A stretch of 64,000 nucleotides of DNA from Maribacter arcticus. GTDB lineage: Bacteria; Bacteroidota; Bacteroidia; Flavobacteriales; Flavobacteriaceae. This document shows, piece after piece, positions 18,021 to 27,306 of this stretch. The stretch spans positions 1 to 64,000 of the forward strand of contig NZ_FUYL01000005.1 of assembly GCF_900167935.1 (NCBI RefSeq), in the 5' to 3' direction. The notes under the pieces were generated by a model. The model was given only the letters and a program-made list of their open reading frames with translations. It searched no databases and was not told where the DNA came from. The translations under genes and the position numbers were made by a program. Each line of letters opens with the position of its first letter. Position 1 is the first letter of the stretch.

Positions 18021-19526
18021 ATGTCCTTAAAGACCATAGCTGCTAAAATATTTGCCCATCGGATTGCTAAAAGGACCAACAAGTGGGTGAACAAACCTAT
18101 TGAAACGCAAGAAGAGGTTTTCAAAAGCCTTTTAGAAAGCGCTAAAAACACCAAATTCGGAAAGGACCACAACCTAAGCACTATTCAATCACATGTTGAT
18201 TTTGTTCGAAATGTACCCATAAGAGATTACGAGGAATTAAAAGAATATGTAAATTTAGTTGTGTCTGGTGAGAGTGATATTCTTTGGCCAGGAAAGCCTA
18301 TTTACTTTGCAAAAACATCAGGAACTACATCAGGAGCAAAGTATATACCTATAACCGAGGATTCTATTAAAGAACAGGTTAAGGCATCTAGAAACGCAAT
18401 TCTAAATTATATACATGAAACGGGTAAAGCTGATTTTGTTTCTGGTAAAATGATTTTCTTACAAGGGAGTCCTGTTTTAGAAGAAAAAAACGGGGTTAAA
18501 TTAGGAAGGCTTTCTGGTATTTCAGCACATTATGTTCCTAATTACCTGCAGAAAAATAGAATGCCTAGTTGGGAGACGAATTGCATTGAAGACTGGGAAG
18601 CCAAGGTGTCTGCTATTGTAAAGGAAACCAAAGATGAGGACATGACCGTTATTGCTGGCATTCCCTCTTGGGTTCAAATGTACTTCGAAAAACTCAAAGA
18701 AAATACCAATCAGAATGTTGGAGATTTGTTTAAGAATTTTGAACTGTTTATTTATGGAGGAGTCAATTATGAACCCTATAGAAAGAAGTTTGAAAACCTG
18801 ATTGGAAGAAAGGTTGCGAGCATTGAACTTTTTCCTGCAAGTGAAGGCTTTTTTGCATATCAAAATTCCCAAAAGGAAAATGGTATGTTGTTGCTCTTAG
18901 ATGCTGGTATATTCTATGAGTTCGTAAAATCAGATGAATTTTTTGAGGAGAATCCACAACGACTTACTTTAAAAGATGTTGAGATAGGTGTAGATTATGT
19001 AATGATTATAACTACAAATGCCGGTTTATGGGCATACAATTTAGGAGATACTGTTCGGTTTGTTTCTGTTTATCCATTTAAAATTGTGGTTTCCGGAAGA
19101 ATTAAGCACTTTATTTCAGCTTTTGGGGAACATGTAATCGCAAAGGAAGTAGAAGAAGCGATGTTGGTAGCAACTAGCGCAACCGACGCCAGTGTAAGCG
19201 AGTTTACAGTTGCACCGCAGATAACCCCAGAAAGAAATGAATTACCATATCATGAGTGGTTTATTGAGTTTGAAAAGCCACCGAGTGATATGAATTTGTT
19301 TATTCAACAGTTAGATGGGGCTTTACAAAAGCAGAATAGTTATTATTATGATCTTATTATTGGTAAGGTTCTGCAAACTTTAAAGATTACTCCGATTGAA
19401 AATGGCGGATTCTTATCTTACATGAAATCTATAGGAAAACTAGGCGGACAGAATAAAGTTCAAAGATTATCAAATGACCGAAAAGTGGCCGATAGTTTGT
19501 CGAAATACAGCAAGACTAAAATCTAG
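18021..19526 (+). CDS. GH3 auxin-responsive-promoter family protein (acyl-adenylating enzyme)
   Basis: The product is 501 residues with the GH3 plan: an AMP-binding P-loop-like T-S-G-T-T-S-G-A-K-Y-I-P near residue 103, G-G-V-N-Y-E-P-Y and a motif of the E-L-F-P-A-S-E-G-F type that binds the adenylate, then N-L-G-D-T-V-R-F and the C-terminal lid with G-R-I-K-H-F-I-S-A-F-G-E-H-V. Plant GH3 enzymes join carboxylic acids to amino acids through an acyl-AMP. The bacterial substrates are unknown. It is common in Bacteroidota, here tightly linked to the M23 peptidase gene. Confidence 0.88.
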   Translation: MSLKTIAAKIFAHRIAKRTNKWVNKPIETQEEVFKSLLESAKNTKFGKDHNLSTIQSHVDFVRNVPIRDYEELKEYVNLVVSGESDILWPGKPIYFAKTSGTTSGAKYIPITEDSIKEQVKASRNAILNYIHETGKADFVSGKMIFLQGSPVLEEKNGVKLGRLSGISAHYVPNYLQKNRMPSWETNCIEDWEAKVSAIVKETKDEDMTVIAGIPSWVQMYFEKLKENTNQNVGDLFKNFELFIYGGVNYEPYRKKFENLIGRKVASIELFPASEGFFAYQNSQKENGMLLLLDAGIFYEFVKSDEFFEENPQRLTLKDVEIGVDYVMIITTNAGLWAYNLGDTVRFVSVYPFKIVVSGRIKHFISAFGEHVIAKEVEEAMLVATSATDASVSEFTVAPQITPERNELPYHEWFIEFEKPPSDMNLFIQQLDGALQKQNSYYYDLIIGKVLQTLKITPIENGGFLSYMKSIGKLGGQNKVQRLSNDRKVADSLSKYSKTKI

Positions 19527-19551
19527 CTTTTTAATAACAAATATTAAATTG

Positions 19552-19559
19552 TAATTTTG
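19552..19559 (+). promoter_or_regulatory. Predicted -7 box for the DUF6909 gene
   Basis: TAATTTTG fits TAnnTTTG. It ends 13 bases before the ATG at 19573, so the leader would be very short. No good TTG at -33. Confidence 0.35.
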
Positions 19560-19572
19560 TTTGAAATCTTCC

Positions 19573-21255
19573 ATGGGAAAAGCAATCACTACAACTAGAG
19601 CTCAAGAATCTACAAATGCTATTGAACGCATGTATATTACCATGCGCCATCTTTTTAATAGGGGGTTTTATAAGCCAAATGGAGTTTCTGGAGAAGCACT
19701 AAAAAATGCACTATTACAATTAAGACCTGAAATATACGGCTCGGTCGGTGAAGAAAAGGCTGAATTAAATGGTCTTATTTATGTGTTAGAGCGTTTGCCA
19801 GAAGGTATTGAGCAATGTACGTTTATCAATTTAACCTCAGATGAAGGTTATGGTATTTCCCACATCAATCCAATAATTCCACCGAAGCGAAGAAGAAATT
19901 GTTATCGTATAGATGATGAACAGATGAATATTGAGATAACACGAGGTCGCTCTGACATCTATGATATTTTAACTCACCTAACTTTTTTGTTTATTGAATC
20001 TGAAAAAATCTGTAATCGAGTTTTAATACCCGAAACGGAAAAAACAATAAGAGATTGGGCAAAGCTTGAAAGCGCAGTTAATAAAGAAGAATTAACTCAA
20101 GAAGAACGCGAAATAGCCTTAATTCATACCGCTAATATTTTAGGAAGATCTTTTGAGGAAATATTAGAAGTATATAAAAAATTCAGCACTAAAACTAACC
20201 CAGAAAGATTTCTAAAAGTAATTTACTGGCTTGGAAAACTAGCACTGGAGGAAGAAATTTCTGGTGAAAAAAGAGCTATAACGTTTAGTGCTTTATTGAG
20301 AGAACGATTGGGGCATCATATTCATGGCGAAATTTGGGCCAACAATATAAAAAGTGTTTTAGTAAAAAATAACCTATTACACAGGCCTATTCATATTATT
20401 TCTGCAAACATGCATAGTGTTATGAATTCACTTTTTGCAAAAGCAGCATTGACAAGTGAATTTCCTAAAGTAGATTCATTAGAAATATTCGAGGCATTAA
20501 GTAGTGCTGGTAATGCTGAGCTAAGAAAGAAAGTAACTGAATTGGCGGAAATCAATGGAATGATTTCAATCGATGATACCTCGGGCACTAATATCGATGT
20601 TCAAATTTTTGATACAGCGAAGATAAAAGTGAACAACTGTTCGTACGATTTTTCAACAGAAGAGATTGATAAAAAACCTGTTATATTTGTTATGGATTAC
20701 GCTTTTGGTGAGCAGGCTTATGAAACTATTGACGAGTTGTTAAAACCATATAGTACAAAAAAGAACAATGGGTCTTTAATTAATGTGGATTCAGTTTCGA
20801 TAATGGGTAAAGCTGGTATTTTAGAAGGAGGAAAAGGAGACTTGATGATACCATCAGCACATATTTTTGAAGGAACAGCAGATAATTATCCATTTAAGAA
20901 TGAATTGTGTGCCAAAGATTTTGAAGGATATGGTTTAAAAGTTTTTGAAGGGACTATGGTAACTGTTTTAGGAACATCACTTCAGAACAAGGATATTTTA
21001 AAGTTCTTTCACAAATCTACCTGGAATGTTATAGGACTGGAGATGGAAGGAGTACATTATCAAAAGGCAATACAATCTGCATCGAAAATAAGAAAGAGTA
21101 TAGGTGAAAATGTTAAGGTGAGATATGCATATTATGCATCAGACAATCCTTTAGAAACGGGAAGCACATTAGCCTCTGGAGGATTGGGTACAACAGGAGT
21201 AAAACCTACATATCTAATTACCGATAAAATTTTAAAACAAATTTTTAATTCATAA
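19573..21255 (+). CDS. DUF6909 family protein with nucleoside-phosphorylase-like C-terminal half
   Basis: The product is 560 residues from ATG 19573 (M-G-K-A-I-T-T-T-R-A-Q-E-S); the frame is open from a TTG at 19561. The N-terminal 250 residues are mostly helical. I recognise the flavobacterial family now called DUF6909. The C-terminal half looks like the purine nucleoside phosphorylase/nucleosidase fold: M-G-K-A-G-I-L-E-G-G-K-G-D-L-M-I-P-S-A, then G-L-E-M-E-G (compare the family's x-M-E signature) and Y-A-S-D-N-P-L-E (compare the catalytic Asp after Ser). This suggests a cytoplasmic nucleoside- or nucleotide-cleaving enzyme, but that is my inference. It directly precedes the polysaccharide locus with 1 base between genes. 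Confidence 0.75.
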   Translation: MGKAITTTRAQESTNAIERMYITMRHLFNRGFYKPNGVSGEALKNALLQLRPEIYGSVGEEKAELNGLIYVLERLPEGIEQCTFINLTSDEGYGISHINPIIPPKRRRNCYRIDDEQMNIEITRGRSDIYDILTHLTFLFIESEKICNRVLIPETEKTIRDWAKLESAVNKEELTQEEREIALIHTANILGRSFEEILEVYKKFSTKTNPERFLKVIYWLGKLALEEEISGEKRAITFSALLRERLGHHIHGEIWANNIKSVLVKNNLLHRPIHIISANMHSVMNSLFAKAALTSEFPKVDSLEIFEALSSAGNAELRKKVTELAEINGMISIDDTSGTNIDVQIFDTAKIKVNNCSYDFSTEEIDKKPVIFVMDYAFGEQAYETIDELLKPYSTKKNNGSLINVDSVSIMGKAGILEGGKGDLMIPSAHIFEGTADNYPFKNELCAKDFEGYGLKVFEGTMVTVLGTSLQNKDILKFFHKSTWNVIGLEMEGVHYQKAIQSASKIRKSIGENVKVRYAYYASDNPLETGSTLASGGLGTTGVKPTYLITDKILKQIFNS

Positions 21256-21256
21256 C

Positions 21257-22252
21257 ATGGCGGATAATCAATCACCAACCACCCAAAATAGTTCTGATGA
21301 AATTGACTTGGGGCAATTATTTAAATTAATAGGAAGCGCATTAAATGCAGTGTTAAGATTCTTTCTTAGAGTCTTCCTATACCTGAAAAAAAATATTTTT
21401 ATACTGATTGGTTTAGTATTGTTCGGCTTCGCTTTAGGGTATGGGCTTAGCAAAATAATATCCAAAAGAATGAAGTCTGAGGTCATTGTGAAACCTCAAA
21501 TGGAGAGTAAAAATTATTTGTATGATGTTATAGATGAAATTCAATCAAAAATTGGTGCTAAGGACACATTATTTTTTAAGTCAATTGGTATAGAAGAAAT
21601 CGATTTTGCGGGATTAGAAATTACTATTAACCGAGTTATTGAAGCAGGGACATCTGAAACGGATTTACAATATTTGGAGCTTCTTCAAAGTTTTGAAAAT
21701 ACAGATGCTATCGCTGATATAGTTAGGGCGGAACTTCAGAGTAAAAGCTCTTTTAACCAAAGGATTACATTTTTCTATAATAATCCAGAAATGGGAAAAG
21801 ATTTTGTTGACAAGGTCTTAAAATATATCAATACAAATCAATATTTTGATGGACTTATAGTAATTTATAGGGCTAATGCAACGAGTCGTATCTTAGAAAA
21901 TCAAAAATTGTTAAAGCAGTTGGATGAAATTATTGCCAACTATGCAAATAAAATGGCAAAGCAAAATACACCAATTGGGAATGACCGAATTTTGTTGGAT
22001 AATCAAGAATCTGTGAATATTACAGGCTTATTTAATTTGAAAAATGAATTAATTAAGGATATTGAATCGAAAAAGCTTGAATTAGAAACCCGCAGGGAGC
22101 CATTGAGTGTAATTTATTCTGGACAGGCCCAGGTAGTGCAAAAATCGTTTTTCGGAAAAAAGATTGTTTTAATTCCCATACTATTTTTGACAATCTTCTT
22201 TCTTGTATCTTTTATAGGATACCTTAATAAGAAAGCAAAAGAATTATATTAA
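21257..22252 (+). CDS. Wzz-like polysaccharide chain-length protein
   Basis: The product is 331 residues. Membrane helices lie at about 46-66 and at the C-terminus (about 303-323), with a long periplasmic, coiled-coil-rich domain between them. This is the layout of Wzz/polysaccharide copolymerase proteins, which set the length of O-antigen or capsule chains. The normal Pro-rich motif of the second helix is weak and there is no tyrosine-kinase domain. It opens the polysaccharide locus, 8 bases before rmlB, which supports the call. Confidence 0.7.
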   Translation: MADNQSPTTQNSSDEIDLGQLFKLIGSALNAVLRFFLRVFLYLKKNIFILIGLVLFGFALGYGLSKIISKRMKSEVIVKPQMESKNYLYDVIDEIQSKIGAKDTLFFKSIGIEEIDFAGLEITINRVIEAGTSETDLQYLELLQSFENTDAIADIVRAELQSKSSFNQRITFFYNNPEMGKDFVDKVLKYINTNQYFDGLIVIYRANATSRILENQKLLKQLDEIIANYANKMAKQNTPIGNDRILLDNQESVNITGLFNLKNELIKDIESKKLELETRREPLSVIYSGQAQVVQKSFFGKKIVLIPILFLTIFFLVSFIGYLNKKAKELY

Positions 22253-22260
22253 AAAAATCT

Positions 22261-23304
22261 ATGAATTTATTGATTACAGGTGGAGCAGGTTTTATTGGTT
22301 CTCATGTGGTGAGAAGATTTGTGCAGAATTATCCAAATTATCAAATCTATAATTTAGATGCACTTACCTATGCCGGCAACCTAGAAAACTTAAAGGATAT
22401 TGAAGACTTTCCTAATTATCACTTTATAAAAGGTGATATTGTTGATGAACCATTTATTAATGATTTATTCGTTAAAGTTAATTTTGATGGAGTAATTCAT
22501 TTAGCTGCGGAGTCACATGTAGACCGGTCAATTGAAGACCCTTTAGCATTTGTGAGAACGAATGTTATTGGAACCGTTAACCTTTTAAATGCTGCTAAGA
22601 ACTCATGGAAAGATAGTACTTTGGGAAAAAGATTTTATCATGTAAGTACTGATGAGGTTTATGGAGCATTGGGCCAAGAGGGTCTTTTTACAGAGTCTAC
22701 ACCTTATGACCCTAATTCTCCATACTCTGCATCTAAAGCAAGCTCGGATCATTTTGTTCGTTCTTATGGGGAAACTTATAATTTTCCTTATGTCATTACA
22801 AATTGCTCTAATAATTATGGGCCATACCATTTCCCAGAAAAATTAATACCTCTTTTTATTAATAACATAATTGAAGGGAAATCGCTTCCAGTTTATGGAG
22901 ATGGAAAATATACAAGAGATTGGCTTTTTGTAGAGGATCACGCTAGAGCAATAGATTTGGTGTTTCATAAAGGTGATAATCATGAAACTTACAATATTGG
23001 AGGTTTCAATGAGTGGCAAAATATAGATTTGGTTAAACTTCTTTGCCAGGTTATGGATAAAAAGTTAAATAGACCAAACGGTAAATCAGAGGAGCTAATT
23101 ACCTATGTCAAGGATAGGCCAGGACATGATTTACGGTATGCGATTGATGCCACGAAAATAAATAAAGAATTAGGTTGGGAACCTTCAGTTACATTCGAAG
23201 AAGGTCTAGAATTGACTGTAGATTGGTATCTTTCTAATTCTGATTGGTTGAACCATGTTACTTCAGGAGATTACAAAGAATATTATAAAAAAATGTATTC
23301 ATAA
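22261..23304 (+). CDS. rfbB: dTDP-glucose 4,6-dehydratase
   Basis: The product is 347 residues. It is a short-chain dehydrogenase with G-G-A-G-F-I-G-S-H-V for NAD binding, D-A-L-T-Y-A-G-N, S-T-D-E-V-Y-G with the catalytic Asp-Glu pair, and Y-S-A-S-K with Tyr and Lys near residues 155 and 159. It makes dTDP-4-keto-6-deoxyglucose from dTDP-glucose in the cytoplasm. In this locus that product can feed both RmlC/RmlD (rhamnose) and WecE (Fuc4N). Confidence 0.97.
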   Translation: MNLLITGGAGFIGSHVVRRFVQNYPNYQIYNLDALTYAGNLENLKDIEDFPNYHFIKGDIVDEPFINDLFVKVNFDGVIHLAAESHVDRSIEDPLAFVRTNVIGTVNLLNAAKNSWKDSTLGKRFYHVSTDEVYGALGQEGLFTESTPYDPNSPYSASKASSDHFVRSYGETYNFPYVITNCSNNYGPYHFPEKLIPLFINNIIEGKSLPVYGDGKYTRDWLFVEDHARAIDLVFHKGDNHETYNIGGFNEWQNIDLVKLLCQVMDKKLNRPNGKSEELITYVKDRPGHDLRYAIDATKINKELGWEPSVTFEEGLELTVDWYLSNSDWLNHVTSGDYKEYYKKMYS

Positions 23305-23328
23305 TATAATTGTATTAAAGTAAAAAGT

Positions 23329-24198
23329 ATGAAAGGAATAATATTAGCTGGTGGTTCAGGTACCAGGCTTCACCCACTTACATTATCTGTTAGTAAACAA
23401 TTGATGCCTATCTATGATAAACCAATGATTTATTATCCTTTGTCTACTTTAATGTACGCAGGCATTCGCGAAATATTGATTATTTCTACCCCAAAAGATT
23501 TACCATTATTTGAAGAGTTATTAGGGAATGGCGAAAAATATGGTTGTTCTTTTACATATGCTGTGCAAGATGCACCTAACGGTCTTGCAGAGGCTTTTAT
23601 TATTGGGGCAGATTTTATAGGAAAAGATAAGGTAGCGCTTATATTAGGGGATAATATTTTTTATGGCTCAGGTTTAGCCAAATTATTGCAATCTAATAAT
23701 GATCCAGATGGAGGAATAATATATGCCTATCGAGTTCATGACCCAGAACGATATGGTGTGGTGGAATTTGATGATGAAGGAATAGCTATTAGTATCGAAG
23801 AAAAACCACTAGAACCTAAATCCAATTTTGCAGTTCCTGGAATATATTTTTACGATAATGATGTCGTAGATATTGCTGCAAAAATTCCTCCTAGCCCAAG
23901 AGGTGAACTTGAGATTACTGATGTTAACAAAGAATATTTAAAGCGTGGTAAGTTGAGTGTAAGTATTTTGGATAGAGGTACAGCTTGGCTAGATACGGGC
24001 ACATTTCAATCATTAATGCAAGCATCTCAGTTTGTTGAGGTCATAGAAGAAAGACAGGGTCTTAAAATTGGCGCCATTGAGAGTGCGGCCTATGAAATGG
24101 GATATATCAATAAAAAAGAATTTAAAGAATTGGCTGAACCTTTAATGAAAAGTGGATACGGTAAAAATTTGCTAGGCATTTTAAATAAGAATAAATGA
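23329..24198 (+). CDS. rfbA: Glucose-1-phosphate thymidylyltransferase
   Basis: The product is 289 residues. The nucleotidyltransferase signature [11 protein letters not shown] (residues 7-17) is followed by [11 protein letters not shown]. Further on are the metal-binding L-G-D-N and the family's R-Y-G-V-V-E-F and E-E-K-P. It makes dTDP-glucose from dTTP and glucose-1-phosphate. Its stop overlaps the rmlC start by 4 bases. Confidence 0.97.
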   Translation: MKGIILAGGSGTRLHPLTLSVSKQLMPIYDKPMIYYPLSTLMYAGIREILIISTPKDLPLFEELLGNGEKYGCSFTYAVQDAPNGLAEAFIIGADFIGKDKVALILGDNIFYGSGLAKLLQSNNDPDGGIIYAYRVHDPERYGVVEFDDEGIAISIEEKPLEPKSNFAVPGIYFYDNDVVDIAAKIPPSPRGELEITDVNKEYLKRGKLSVSILDRGTAWLDTGTFQSLMQASQFVEVIEERQGLKIGAIESAAYEMGYINKKEFKELAEPLMKSGYGKNLLGILNKNK

Positions 24199-24743
24199 TA
24201 TTTAACGAAACTAAACTCAAAGGATGTTTTGTTTTAGAACCGACTATTTTCAATGATGAAAGAGGTTATTTTTATGAATCCTATAATAAAAATAAATTTA
24301 ATGATGGAATTAGAGCAGATGTAGACTTTGTGCAAGATAACCAGTCTTTTTCAACCAAGGGAGTTTTAAGGGGACTTCACTTTCAAAGTGGAGAGTTTGC
24401 CCAGGCAAAATTAGTAAGGGTATTAAATGGATCTGTTTTGGACGTAGCTGTAGATTTAAGAAAAAGCTCCCAAACTTTTGGCCAGTATTTCTCTATAGTA
24501 TTAAGTAGTGAAAACAAAAAACAACTTTTTATACCAAGAGGCTTTGCGCATGGTTTTGCGGTTTTATCTAATACTGCAGATTTTTTTTATAAGTGTGATA
24601 ATTATTACAACAGTTCTTCTGAGGGTGGAATCATATATAATGATCAACAACTTAATATAGATTGGAAAATCTCAAAAGATGACATGAAATTATCATCGAA
24701 AGATTTGGAATTGCCTACTTTTAAAGATGCCCTTTTATGTTAA
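24195..24743 (+). CDS. rfbC: dTDP-4-dehydrorhamnose 3,5-epimerase
   Basis: The product is 182 residues with a cupin fold. Motifs include [28 protein letters not shown] (catalytic His), V-L-D-V-A-V-D-L-R and P-R-G-F-A-H-G-F. It epimerises dTDP-4-keto-6-deoxyglucose at C3 and C5. It is joined to rfbA by an ATGA overlap and to rfbD by a 7-base overlap, so translation is probably coupled. Confidence 0.96.
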   Translation: MIFNETKLKGCFVLEPTIFNDERGYFYESYNKNKFNDGIRADVDFVQDNQSFSTKGVLRGLHFQSGEFAQAKLVRVLNGSVLDVAVDLRKSSQTFGQYFSIVLSSENKKQLFIPRGFAHGFAVLSNTADFFYKCDNYYNSSSEGGIIYNDQQLNIDWKISKDDMKLSSKDLELPTFKDALLC

Positions 24744-25594
24744 GTATATTGGTGACAGGCTCTAACGGTCAATTAGGCATGTCCATTCAAGAAATAAAAG
24801 GACAATTTACCGAAAATATTGTATTTCATTTTACTGATGCAAATGAGTTGGATATATCAAATGAAAAGGCAGTTCGAAATTTTTTCAAGAATAAAAATTA
24901 TGATTATTGCATAAATTGTGCGGCGTATACAGCAGTAGATAATGCCGAAGATAATAAAGATTTGGCATATGCAATTAACGCTGACGGAAGTAAATACCTA
25001 GCGAAAGTATGTGACGAATATAGTTGTATTTTCATTCACGTTTCTACTGATTTTGTTTTTGATGGAACAAAAGAGGAGCCATACACCACATTAGATCAAC
25101 CACGGCCTTTAAATATTTATGGCGCTAGTAAATTAGAGGGCGAAAGATTGATTCAAAAAGTAGCGAAGAAGTATTTTATAATAAGAACATCTTGGGTTTA
25201 TTCAGAATTTGGAAATAATTTCGTCAAAACCATGATTAAATTGGGCAAGGAAAAAGATAGATTAGATGTGGTATCAGATCAAATAGGCTCGCCTACCTAT
25301 GCAAGAGATTTAGCTCATTTTCTATTAAAAATTATATTAGATAAAAACAATAAATATGGTATCTATCATTTTTCTAATGAAGGGGTTTTAAGTTGGTATG
25401 ATTTTGCCCAGGCTATAATTAAGCTCAGTAATTCAGACACCAAAGTATTTCCCGTAACTTCTTCTGATTATATAACAAAGGCATCAAGGCCTAAGTATAG
25501 TGTTATGAACAAGGAAAAAACTATTAAAACTTTTGGCATTAAACTTGAACCTTGGCAAACTAGTTTAAAGACATGTGTGCAAAATTTAAATTAA
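24737..25594 (+). CDS. rfbD: dTDP-4-dehydrorhamnose reductase
   Basis: The product is 285 residues: G-S-N-G-Q-L-G at the N-terminus for NAD(P)H binding, C-A-A-Y-T-A-V-D-N-A-E, S-T-D-F-V-F-D-G and Y-G-A-S-K-L-E-G-E with the catalytic Tyr-x3-Lys. It completes dTDP-L-rhamnose, so the full rml set is present in the order B-A-C-D. The last 22 bases overlap the following lipoprotein gene. Confidence 0.95.
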   Translation: MLSILVTGSNGQLGMSIQEIKGQFTENIVFHFTDANELDISNEKAVRNFFKNKNYDYCINCAAYTAVDNAEDNKDLAYAINADGSKYLAKVCDEYSCIFIHVSTDFVFDGTKEEPYTTLDQPRPLNIYGASKLEGERLIQKVAKKYFIIRTSWVYSEFGNNFVKTMIKLGKEKDRLDVVSDQIGSPTYARDLAHFLLKIILDKNNKYGIYHFSNEGVLSWYDFAQAIIKLSNSDTKVFPVTSSDYITKASRPKYSVMNKEKTIKTFGIKLEPWQTSLKTCVQNLN

Positions 25595-26085
25595 TTAGCA
25601 ATATTTTTCTTATACTCATCTTTTTTGTTTCGTGCGGTAGTAAAGAAAAGAAACTTCAAGAGAATAGTTCTAGAATAATATTGACGGCAAAAGTAATTGA
25701 GGATGATAAATTCCAATTGTTTTATATCGACTCTGCCAACGGTAAATATAATGAAAGAGATGTTGTAAGTGTTAATGTAGAAGGAAGCCAAGACTTTCAA
25801 TCAATTGTATTTAAACTACCATTGAAAGCCCTCCCTAAACAATTTAGAATTGATATAGGTGAAAATAAAATTGAGTCTCCTGTAGAGATTGATACTTTAA
25901 AAATTGTGTTTGGCAGTAAAAAATTAGTCATGAACAATATGACTTTTAATCGATTTTTTAAGCATAATGTATATATAGAAGAAAATGAGCATGGGATTTA
26001 TTCAAGGAGGATAATTAATAAAAAATATGACCCGTTTTTCAGCTCAACCAAATTTTTAAAAAAACACCTAGAATTGAAATTTTAA
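25573..26085 (+). CDS. Lipoprotein with stand-alone beta-sandwich domain related to the 29995 protein
   Basis: The product is 170 residues. The signal peptide ends in a lipobox (I-F-F-V-S-C, Cys 21). The mature part aligns by eye with residues about 35-160 of the SGNH protein at 29995: Q-x-F-Y-I-D/Y-L against I-Y-Y-L-Q, S-Q-D-F-Q-S-I-V-F-K-L-P against S-E-A-F-Q-N-L-Q-F-E-L-P, F-R-I-D-I-G against I-R-V-D-I-G, and K-K-Y-D-P-F against G-R-Y-D-P-F. Motifs of the R-x-D-x-G...I-x-x-I-x-I type recur in carbohydrate-related beta-sandwich domains. It probably sits on the periplasmic side of a membrane and helps polysaccharide modification (inference). No named family recognised. Confidence 0.65.
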   Translation: MCAKFKLISNIFLILIFFVSCGSKEKKLQENSSRIILTAKVIEDDKFQLFYIDSANGKYNERDVVSVNVEGSQDFQSIVFKLPLKALPKQFRIDIGENKIESPVEIDTLKIVFGSKKLVMNNMTFNRFFKHNVYIEENEHGIYSRRIINKKYDPFFSSTKFLKKHLELKF

Positions 26086-26130
26086 GATTTTTAATTGGGT
26101 TTGTGTTTAAATTAGAGATATTTATAAAGT

Positions 26131-27282
26131 ATGATTTTACATTTTCTTTTAGATGAAAAAATTGCAGAACAAATAATATCTAATTTTGAAGGCATCTCAT
26201 CAGACAATAAATATTTAGTATTTGTTAAAGATAAGGAGAAGTTTAAACACATAAAAAACTCTCATCAAAACATTCTGATATTTAAGTATGAGAAAGAAGA
26301 TATCAATGGTATTGTTGAGGAATTAAAACCTACAGGAATTGTTTTACACGCTTATCATTTAGAATTTGCTAAAATTCTATTAGAACTAAAGTATGAGTTA
26401 AAAATAGCTTGGGTTGCTTGGGGTTTTGATATTTATGGTTTACCTAAAATAAAACAGAACATTTATGCACCACTTACCGATAAATTTTTAAGTAGAAAAG
26501 AGGCATTTTTATTTTTTAAGAGAAAGTTGTTGGCTAATAATTTATTGAGAACTATTTTCTTTCTATTTACTAAAGAGCAAGACCGATACTCAATTGTTTT
26601 TAAAAGTCTAAAAAAAGTAAATTATTTTTCAACTTATTTGGAGGAAGATTATATCTATTTCAGTAAATATTATCCAAATAATTTACGTTTTGTAAATTGT
26701 ACGTTTACAAGTATCGATCAATACCTTGCAGGAAATGAAGATGTATATAACCAAGTAGAAGCAACAAATATAATTATTGGAAATTCTAATACACCTGAGT
26801 CTAATCATTTAGATGTAATAGATAAATTGAAACACAAAAAACTTGCTTCATCTAAAGTTTTTGTACCGCTGAGTTATGGTCAAAATGATGCTTATAGAAA
26901 GACTGTTATTAAGGAAGGTGAGAGTTGTTTTGGTGATAGATTTGAACCACTACTAATTTTTATGGAAAGACAGCAATACCTGAATATTCTTATGTCTTGT
27001 TCTGTTGGTATATTTTATCATTATAGACAACAAGCTATGGGAAATATTATTGCGATGCTTTATTTAGGCGCAAGAGTATATATGTATGCTAAAAGTCCGG
27101 TATATCTATACTTAAAAAGAAATCAGATAAATGTTTTTGATTTTGATATAGACTTTGATATTTATACTATTAAAAAATTACCTCAGACTGAAGTTGTAGC
27201 GAATAGAAAAATTTTAGAAACTCTTTTCAACAAAGACAAAGTAAACAACGATCTTAGCAACTTAATAAAATTACTTTCATGA
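26131..27282 (+). CDS. WecF-like Fuc4NAc (TDP-N-acetylfucosamine) transferase family protein
   Basis: The product is 383 residues. It resembles glycosyltransferase family 56 (WecF): a short N-terminal L-H-F-L-L-D-E-K-I, W-V-A-W-G-F-D-I-Y, I-I-I-G-N-S-N-T-P-E-S-N-H, V-F-V-P-L-S-Y-G, and F-Y-H-Y-R-Q-Q-A-M-G-N-I. In enterobacteria WecF adds Fuc4NAc to a lipid-linked disaccharide. The wecE-like gene at 38978 in the same locus could supply the donor, which supports the assignment. A cytoplasmic, membrane-associated enzyme is expected. Confidence 0.8.
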   Translation: MILHFLLDEKIAEQIISNFEGISSDNKYLVFVKDKEKFKHIKNSHQNILIFKYEKEDINGIVEELKPTGIVLHAYHLEFAKILLELKYELKIAWVAWGFDIYGLPKIKQNIYAPLTDKFLSRKEAFLFFKRKLLANNLLRTIFFLFTKEQDRYSIVFKSLKKVNYFSTYLEEDYIYFSKYYPNNLRFVNCTFTSIDQYLAGNEDVYNQVEATNIIIGNSNTPESNHLDVIDKLKHKKLASSKVFVPLSYGQNDAYRKTVIKEGESCFGDRFEPLLIFMERQQYLNILMSCSVGIFYHYRQQAMGNIIAMLYLGARVYMYAKSPVYLYLKRNQINVFDFDIDFDIYTIKKLPQTEVVANRKILETLFNKDKVNNDLSNLIKLLS

Positions 27283-27306
27283 TTTTAAAAAAGGCTACAT
27301 AAATTC

